Assembly (NCBI GenBank): GCA_964019055.1
Contig: OZ025224.1
Span: 5,785,376-5,849,375 of the forward strand
Direction of reading: 5' to 3'
From: Anthopleura xanthogrammica
Lineage: Eukaryota; Cnidaria; Anthozoa; Actiniaria; Actiniidae
DNA: 64,000 nucleotides
The notes beneath the pieces are model-generated. The model was not told the origin of the DNA, searched no databases, and saw nothing but the letters and a program-made list of their open reading frames with translations. The position numbers and the translations under genes are program-made. Shown one piece after another: positions 57,001-64,000 of the stretch. Within the stretch, counting starts at the first letter, position 1, and every line of letters begins with the position of its first letter.

Positions 57001-58952
57001 GGCTAAAAAGGTTTTTTTTCCAGCAAAACAGTGTTTTGGACACCCAAAATGTGCTTTTCTCGGCTAAAATGTGCGTTTAGCAGTGAAAACGTGGTGTTTT
57101 GAGCAAAAGAAAATTCTCAGCAAATTTCCAATTTTCTCAGCCAAAAACAGTTTTTTTGACCAAAAAGCACCTTTTTTCAGCCAAAACCCCATTTTTTTTG
57201 GCCAAAAAGTCGTGTTTTTATCTCAAGAGGTATTTTCAGGAGCAAAAAGTGGTGGTTTCAGCAAACAGGTGATGCCGTCAGCGAAAAACCTAGTTTTGAG
57301 AGCCAAAATGGCCATTTTTCAGTTTTTTGGGCTAAAAAGGTTTTTTTTCCAGCAAAACAGTGTTTTGGACACCCAAAATGTGCTTTTCTCGGCTAAAATG
57401 TGCGTTTAGCAGTGAAAACGTGGTGTTTTGAGCAAAAGAAAATTCTCAGCAAATTTCCAATTTTCTCAGCCAAAAACAGTTTTTTTGACCAAAAAGCACC
57501 TTTTCTCAGCCAAAACCCCATTTTTTTTGGCCAAAAAGTCGTGTTTTTATCTCAAGAGGTATTTTCAGGAGCAAAAAGTGGTGGTTTCAGCAAACAGGTG
57601 ATGCCGTCAGCGAAAAACCTAGTTTTGAGAGCCAAAATGGCCATTTTTCAGTTTTTTGGGCTAAAAAGTTTTTTTTTCCAGCAAAACAGTGTTTTGGACA
57701 CCCAAAATAAGCTTTTCTCGGCTAAAATGTGCGTTTAGCAGTGAAAACGTGGTGTTTTGAGCAAAAGAAAATTCTCAGCAAATTTCCAATTTTCTCAGCC
57801 AAAAACAGTTTTTTTGACCAAAAAGCACCTTTTTTCAGCCAAAACCCCATTTTTTTTCGCCAAAAAGTCGTGTTTTTATCTCAAGAGGTGTTTTCAGCAG
57901 CAAAAAGTGGTGGTTTCAGCAAACAGGTGATGCCGTCAGCGAAAAACCTAGTTTTGAGAGCCAAAATGGCCATTTTTCAGTTTTTTGGGCTAAAAAGGTT
58001 TTTTTTCCAGCAAAACAGTGTTTTGGACACCCAAAATGTGCTTTTCTCGGCTAAAATGTGCGTTTAGCAGTGAAAACGTGGTGTTTTGAGCAAAAGAAAA
58101 TTCTCAGCAAATTTCCAATTTTCTCAGCCAAAAACAGTTTTTTTGACCAAAAAGCACCTTTTCTCAGCCAAAACCCCATTTTTTTTGGCCAAAAAGTCGT
58201 GTTTTTATCTCAAGAGGTATTTTCATGAGCAAAAAGTGGTGGTTTCAGCAAACAGGTGATGCCGTCAGCGAAAAACCTAGTTTTGAGAGCCAAAATGGCC
58301 ATTTTTCAGTTTTTTGGGCTAAAAAGGTTTTTTTTCCAGCAAAACAGTGTTTTGGACACCCAAAATGTGCTTTTCTCGGCTAAAATGTGCGTTTAGCAGT
58401 GAAAACGTGGTGTTTTGAGCAAAAGAAAATTCTCAGCAAATTTCCAATTTTCTCAGCCAAGAACAGTTTTTTTGACCAAAAAGCACCTTTTCTCAGCCAA
58501 AACCCCATTTTTTTTGGCCAAAAAGTCGTGTTTTTATCTCAAGAGGTATTTTCAGGAGCAAAAAGTGGTGGTTTCAGCAAACAGGTGATGCCGTCAGCGA
58601 AAAACCTAGTTTTGAGAGCCAAAATGGCCATTTCTCAGTTTTTTGGGCTAAAAAAGTTTTTTTTCCAGCAAAACAGTGTTTTGGACACCCAAAATGTGCT
58701 TTTCTCGGCTAAAATGTGCGTTTAGCAGTGAAAACGTGGTGTTTTGAGCAAAAGAAAATTCTCAGCAAATTTCCAATTTTCTCAGCCAAAAACAGTTTTT
58801 TTGACCAAAAAGCACCTTTTCTCAGCCAAAACCCCATTTTTTTTGGCCAAAAAGTCGTGTTTTTATCTCAAGAGGTATTTTCAGGAGCAAAAAGTGGTGG
58901 TTTCAGCAAACAGGTGATGCCGTCAGCGAAAAACCTAGTTTTGAGAGCCAAA
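45020..58952 (+). repeat. 329-bp satellite, subfamily B block (main part, about 42 monomers)
   Basis: Continues the array in the same orientation with subfamily B markers throughout. Many units read TTTCAGGAGC or TTTCAGCAGC where subfamily A reads TTTCATGAGC, so the ATG of the A-type frame is lost. A two-unit duplication at 45906/46551 (645 bp) carries a 13-bp deletion in GAGAGTTTTGAG. One divergent unit lies near 53241-53275 (CTTCCGCCATAAAGTCGG). Confidence 0.98.
54436..58386 (+). repeat. Six-unit (1,976-bp) tandem duplication in subfamily B
   Basis: Rare markers repeat 1976-1977 bp apart: TTTTCGGGAGC at about 54600 and 56577, CGGCTAAATTGTGCG at about 54757 and 56733, CCAAAATAAGC at about 55728 and 57704, and GAGGTGTTTTCAGC at about 55909 and 57885. 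The two copies look nearly identical, so the duplication is recent. Confidence 0.85.
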
Positions 58953-61088
58953 TCTTTCAAATCACTACATCACTACATCACTACAAATCACTACATCGAT
59001 GTCACGATTCTCCCATGTATAGGTCACTCTGATCATTCAAGTGTTTTCCTCAGCCCTGCAACGCAGAATCCTACGCCGTGTACTCCTGTCTACACTACTA
59101 AGAGAGACTGCCGACCTGCAAACAGACAAGCTCTATCTACCACTTTGTCCAAAGTCAACTGGACTCCCCTTTACCACACAGCTGCAGTAGAGGACCAGTT
59201 CGCTCTCTTCTCAAATATAACATCCTCTGCTATTGACACCCATCTTCCTCTGCGCACGATAAAGTTCCATCCTAAAGACAAACCCTGGATTACCGCAGAT
59301 ATCAAGAATCTTATCTCTAAAAGACAAAAGGCTTGGTCGACTGGTAATACTCTTAAGTACAACTTCTACCGCAACAAAGTAAGAAAATTATGTAATTCTG
59401 CCCGCAAGTCCTTTTACGATGAAAAAATCCTCAATACCCGAGAACCAAACCCGAAAAAATGGTGGAACAACATCAAGACTATTTCTGGCATGTCCAAATC
59501 GGAACCTCTTTCAAGCATCTTCCATAATGGTGAGTTCAAAAGAGGTTCTGAACTTGCTGATCTGATTGCAGAATCCTTTTGCAACGTCTCAAACAGCTTG
59601 CCTCCACTTCAGTTCAACAAGCTTCCCATCACTTCTGTTCCCGATGAATATATAATATCACCTCGTCAAGTTGAATTGGAATTGGAAAAAATTAATCTTC
59701 AGAAAGCAACCGGTCCCGATGACATCCCTAACTGGGTACTGAAGACTTCTGCGCCTCTGATTGCTGGTCCAATATGCTCGATCTTTAACGCTAGCATTGC
59801 ACAAAGCCGCGTTCCAGTACTCTGGAAATCTGCTGATGTTCTCCCTCTACCCAAGATATCTAATCCAAAATCTGTTGACAGTGACCTCAGACCTATCTCT
59901 CTCACACCTGTTCTGAGTAAACTACTAGAAGGTTTTGTTTTCCGTTGGCTTTTTAACCACATCAAATCATCAATCGACCCTTTCCAGTTTGGAAATATCA
60001 AGAATTGTTCTACTACACATGCTCTTATCCATCTGATCCATCAATGGCTAGCAGCATTGGACGACCCTGGCTCAACTATCAGATGCTGCATGATTGATTT
60101 CTCCAAGGCCTTCGATCGCATTGACCATAACATTCTACTTCGGAAGTTACAAATGCTTGATACTCCTCCTATTTTGTTGAACTGGTGTGCTGATTTCTTA
60201 CATGACCGGTATTTGCGTGTTAAGCTTGGCCGGAATAAATCATCTTGGCGATCAATCAACGCTGGTGTCCCACAAGGTACAAAACTTGGCCCCCTTTTCT
60301 TTCTCGTGATGATCAATGACTTGCAAACTAATCTTCCATTATACAAATATGTCGACGACTGTACGGTTTATGAAATCGTTTCAAGATCTTCTCCGAACTC
60401 AACGCTTCAAGCTAACATTGACTCTATTACCGACTGGACTGACCGCAATAACATGCGTTTGAATATCTCTAAAACTAAAGAATTACGTGTATCCTTCCTT
60501 AAAGACCCCCTGGCATTTGACAACCTTTCTTCCACTAGTGCCGAAATTGAGATTGTAGAAGATTTTAAACTCTTGGGAGTAGTAATCTCATCAAACCTCA
60601 CCTGGAACGCACACGTTAACTACATATGTACCAAAGCAAGTAAACGGCTGTACGCTCTGAGAATTCTCAAGCGGTCTGGTGCCCCAGCCAAAGATCTGAT
60701 AACAGTTTTTTGTTCATTTATTCGCCCTATTTTAGAATACGCTTGTCCCGTATGGCACTTCTCTCTTTCACAAACTCTCTCTGACCAAATCGAGCACATT
60801 CAAAAACGTGCATTGAAGATTGCCTTTCCTCAGACGTCATATACTGCTACACTGAAGCACGTTGACCTGCCTACACTGTACCAACGAAGAGAAGATCAGT
60901 GCCTAATCCTTTATAAAAAATCTCACCAACACCCAGATAACAAGATTGGAAAACTTCTTCCATTGGCCACATCCCACAACTACAGTCTAAGAAATCCACG
61001 AAAATTCCCGTTGTACAAATGCAGGACTGAACGTTATAAGAACAGTTTTATTCCTAAATGCGTTAGCATCTGGGATAAACCGCAATAG
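58953..61088 (+). pseudogene. Truncated LINE ORF2: endonuclease tail, reverse transcriptase, C-terminal domain
   Basis: 711 codons of element sequence without a stop. GHSDHSSVFL near 59022 is the last catalytic block (SDH) of an APE-type endonuclease; the rest of that domain is missing. RT blocks follow in order: KATGPDDIPNWVLK (about 59703), DLRPISLTPVLSKLLEG (about 59884), IDFSKAFDRIDH with the first catalytic Asp (about 60090), AGVPQGTKLGPLFF (about 60262) and YVDD (60348-60359). A helical C-terminal region ends IWDKPQ. Without the endonuclease it is a dead copy, though the RT itself looks intact. The frame is open upstream into the satellite for 79 codons, making a fortuitous 790-codon chimera from 58716. 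Confidence 0.93.
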
Positions 61089-61199
61089 ATTAATGTCTCA
61101 TATTTACAACTTGTATATAATAGTTATCCTTCAATATTATCTCTTATAATATGTTGTAAAATCACGTTTTTTAAATTCACACGAATTTACAAAGTGATC

Positions 61200-61205
61200 A
61201 ATAAA
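61200..61205 (+). terminator. LINE polyadenylation signal
   Basis: AATAAA 15 bases before the poly-A run. Confidence 0.7.
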
Positions 61206-61238
61206 CCTATTCTAATTCTAAAAAAAAAAAAAAAAAAA

Positions 61239-63648
61239 AAAATGGCCATTTTTCAGTTTTTTGGGCTAAAAAGGTTTTTTTTTCAGCAAAACAGTTTTTT
61301 GGACACCCAAAATGTGCTTTTCTCGGCTAAAATGTGCGTTTAGCAGTGAAAACGTGGTGTTTTGAGCAAAAGAAAATTCTCAGCAAATTTCCAATTTTCT
61401 CAGCCAAAAACAGTTTTTTTGACCAAAAAGCACCTTTTCTCAGCCAAAACCCCATTTTTTTTCGCCAAAAAGTCGTGTTTTTATCTCAAGAGGTATTTTC
61501 AGGAGCAAAAAGTGGTGGTTTCAGCAAACAGGTGATGCCGTCAGCGAAAAACCTAGTTTTGAGAGCCAAAATGGCCATTTTTCAGTTTTTTGGGCTAAAA
61601 AGGTTTTTTTTCCAGCAAAACAGTGTTTTAGACACCCAAAATGTGCTTTTCTCGGCTAAAATGTGCGTTTAGCAGTGAAAACGTGGTGTTTTGAGCAAAA
61701 GAAAATTCTCAGCAAATTTCCAATTTTCTCAGCCCAAAACAGTTTTTTTGACCAAAAAGCACCTTTTCTCAGCCAAAACCCCATTTTTTTTCGCCAAAAA
61801 GTCGTGTTTTTATCTCAAGAGGTATTTTCATGAGCAAAAAGTGGTGGTTTCAGCAAACAGGTGATGCCGTCAGCGAAAAACCTAGTTTTGAGAGCCAAAA
61901 TGGCCATTTTTCAGTTTTTTGGGCTAAAAAGGTTTTTTTCCCCAGCAAAACAGTGTTTTAGACACCCAAAATGTGCTTTTCTCGGCTAAAATGTGCGTTT
62001 AGCAGTGAAAACGTGGTGTTTTGAGCAAAAGAAAATTCTCAGCAAATTTCCAATTTTCTCAGCCAAAAACAGTTTTTTTGACCAAAAAGCACCTTTTCTC
62101 AGCCAAAACCCCATTTTTTTTGGCCAAAAAGTCGTGTTTTTATCTCAAGAGGTATTTTCAGGAGCAAAAAGTGGTGGTTTCAGCAAACAGGTCCTAACGT
62201 CAGCGAAAAACCTAGTTTTGAGAGCCAAAATGGCCATTTTTCAGTTTTTTGGGCTAAAAAGGTTTTTTTTTCCAGCAAAACAGTGTTTTGGACACCCAAA
62301 ATGTGCTTTTCTCGGCTAAAATGTGCGTTTAGCAGTGAAAACGTGGTGTTTTGAGCAAAAGAAAATTCTCAGCAAATTTCCAATTTTCTCAGCCAAAAAC
62401 AGTTTTTTTGACCAAAAAGCACCTCTTCTCAGCCAAAACCCCATTTTTTTTGGCCAAAAAGTCGTGTTTTTATCTCAAGAGGTATTTTCAGGAGCAAAAA
62501 GTGGTGGTTTCAGCAAACAGGTGATGCCGTCAGCGAAAAACCTAGTTTTGAGAGCCAAAATGGCCATTTTTCAGTTTTTTGGGCTAAAAAGGTTTTTTTT
62601 CCAGCAAAACAGTGTTTTGGACACCCAAAATGTGCTTTTCTCGGCTAAAATGTGCGTTTAGCAGTGAAAACGTGGTGTTTTGAGCAAAAGAAAATTCTCA
62701 GCAAATTTCCAATTTTCTCAGCCCAAAACAGTTTTTTTGACCAAAAAGCACCTTTTCTCAGCCAAAACCCCATTTTTTTTGGCCAAAAAGTCGTGTTTTT
62801 ATCTGAAGAGGTATTTTCATGAGCAAAAAGTGGTGGTTTCAGCAAACAGGTGATGCCGTCAGCGAAAAACCTAGTTTTGAGAGCCAAAATGGCCATTTTT
62901 CAGTTTTTTGGGCTAAAAAGGTTTTTTTCCCCAGCAAAACAGTGTTTTAGACACCCAAAATGTGCTTTTCTCGGCTAAAATGTGCGTTTAGCAGTGAAAA
63001 CGTGGTGTTTTGAGCAAAAGAAAATTCTCAGCAAATTTCCAATTTTCTCAGCCAAAAACAGTTTTTTTGACCAAAAAGCACCTTTTCTCAGCCAAAACCC
63101 CATTTTTTTTCGCCAAAAAGTCGTGTTTTTATCTCAAGAGGTATTTTCAGGAGCAAAAAGTGGTGGTTTCAGCAAACAGGTCCTAACGTCAGCGAAAAAC
63201 CTAGTTTTGAGAGCCAAAATGGCCATTTTTCAGTTTTTTGGGCTAAAAAGTTTTTTTTCCAGCAAAACAGTGTTTTGGACACCCAAAATGTGCTTTTCTC
63301 GGCTAAAATGTGCGTTTAGCAGTGAAAACGTGGTGTTTTGAGCAAAAGAAAATTCTCAGCAAATTTCCAATTTTCTCAGCCCAAAACAGTTTTTTTGACC
63401 AAAAAGCACCTTTTCTCAACCAAAACCCCATTTTTTTTCGCCAAAAAGTCGTGTTTTTATCTAAAGAGGTATTTTCAGGAGCAAAAAGTGGTGGTTTCAG
63501 CCAACAGGTGATGCCGTCAGCGAAAAACCTAGTTTTGAGAGCCAAAATGGCCATTTTTCATTTTTTTGGGCTAAAAAGTTTTTTTTTCCAGCAAAACAGT
63601 GTTTTGGACACCCAAAATGTGCTTTTCTCGGCTAAAATGTGCGTTTAT
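61239..63648 (+). repeat. 329-bp satellite, subfamily B block (right end, about 7 monomers)
   Basis: Resumes inside the same monomer interrupted at 58952. Units with CAGGTCCTAACGTC (about 62190 and 63180) and CAGCCCAAAACAG (about 61730, 62720 and 63380) show a three-unit period of about 989 bp. The array stops at GTGCGTTTA (63648), where AGCAGTG would be expected. Confidence 0.97.
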
Positions 63649-64000
63649 AGTCTAGTGGCTTAGCGCATTGATCGTTACAGAAGTGACAAAAGCATAAAAA
63701 TTTGTATATATGTTCTTCATCTACCCCTTTTTAAAGTTAGCCTAGGTGCCTACCCCAAAAAATAATTTTAGGCCCTTTTAATTGTTGTTAAAGTTTTAAC
63801 GAAAATCTCAATTTGGGCTTCCTGTGGTGAGTTTTATAAAACAATGTTATTAAAGAGATTTTGTCGAAAATATTTTAAGTGAAGCTTTTTGACAAGGCTG
63901 ACTAGATTTATATTAGTTAATTTTCGCAAAATAAATGATTTTTCACACTTAAAATTCTTATTTGGGGTGGTTTTTGCTAACTGTGGGTTCTAGGCCCACT
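63649..64000. other. Non-satellite right flank
   Basis: 350 bp of AT-rich DNA with no coding region. TAGTCTAGTGGCTTAGCGC right at the junction resembles the A box of tRNA genes, but no B box follows at tRNA distance. Confidence 0.5.

Larger units (their letters stand above)
58953..61238 (+). mobile_element. 5'-truncated non-LTR retrotransposon (Jockey-group, CR1/L2-like)
   Basis: Inserted within a satellite monomer at GCCAAA|ATGG, in the same orientation, with essentially no satellite lost. It begins inside the endonuclease domain and ends with an AATAAA signal and a run of about 23 A (61220-61242), part of which may be target sequence. 5' truncation with a 3' poly-A is the expected product of target-primed reverse transcription. 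Near the 5' junction the motif ATCACTAC is repeated four times, probably created at the junction. Confidence 0.92.

Noticed and set aside
22482..58715. Tandem protein genes of about 66-175 codons throughout the satellite
   Set aside because: Every frame recurs once per 329-bp unit on both strands, the frame shifts each unit, starts are lost in subfamily B, and no domain is recognisable. They are by-products of the repeat.
59171..60601. Minus-strand open frames inside the LINE
   Set aside because: Antisense shadows of the RT reading frame.
63649..63720. tRNA gene at the right array edge
   Set aside because: Only an A-box-like word is present; no cloverleaf, anticodon arm or B box at the right distance. 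A GGTTCTAGG word near 63985 is too far away.

Overview
The window looks like nuclear DNA of an invertebrate animal, plausibly an anthozoan cnidarian (coral or anemone). The reasons are AT-rich sequence, many small palindromic and terminal-inverted-repeat elements, a Ty3-type and a CR1/L2-like retroelement, a KIAA1958/Crypton-type tyrosine-recombinase relative, and exon-like pieces bounded by GT/AG splice sites. The host assignment is inference. No intact ordinary host gene is visible.

Layout. From 1 to about 18.1 kb there is a mosaic of short non-autonomous mobile elements: foldback palindromes (708-857, 1902-2052, 3598-3739, 3942-4065, 10099-10239, 16660-16769), TIR elements (6396-6663, 9874-10095, 11665-12670, 13387-13522, 14247-14813, 15231-15923, 17919-18066), a 510-bp inverted duplication (4219-5970) and dispersed repeats present in opposite orientations. 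Only three weak exon candidates lie here and just beyond (3372-3485, 10617-10708, and a minus-strand two-exon start at 18988-19242).

From 18.13 to 22.4 kb come a detached, reversed satellite fragment, a 34-copy 40-bp palindromic minisatellite (19315-20680), and the 3' end of a Ty3-type retrotransposon (RT tail, RNase H, polypurine tract, probable 3' LTR) that abuts the satellite. No integrase lies between RNase H and the LTR.

From 22.4 to 63.65 kb the DNA is a head-to-tail satellite of 329-bp monomers (about 115 units in total). It has two homogenised subfamilies joined by a zone of recombinant monomers, and several local higher-order repeats. Two insertions interrupt it. One, at 43804-45019, holds a TIR-bounded element whose 189-residue protein joins the N-terminal and C-terminal parts of a tyrosine recombinase without the catalytic core, next to a 152-bp hairpin. 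The other, at 58953-61238, is a 5'-truncated, polyadenylated non-LTR retrotransposon whose reading frame is fused to satellite sequence. The array ends at about 63648 and the last 350 bp are non-satellite.

The genes present are mobile-element genes and do not form a pathway. The main novelty candidates are the satellite itself (329 bp, built from about 16 diverged T-tract/A-tract modules of about 20 bp), the core-deleted recombinase element, the palindromic minisatellite fused to the Ty3-type fragment, and the foldback palindrome family.
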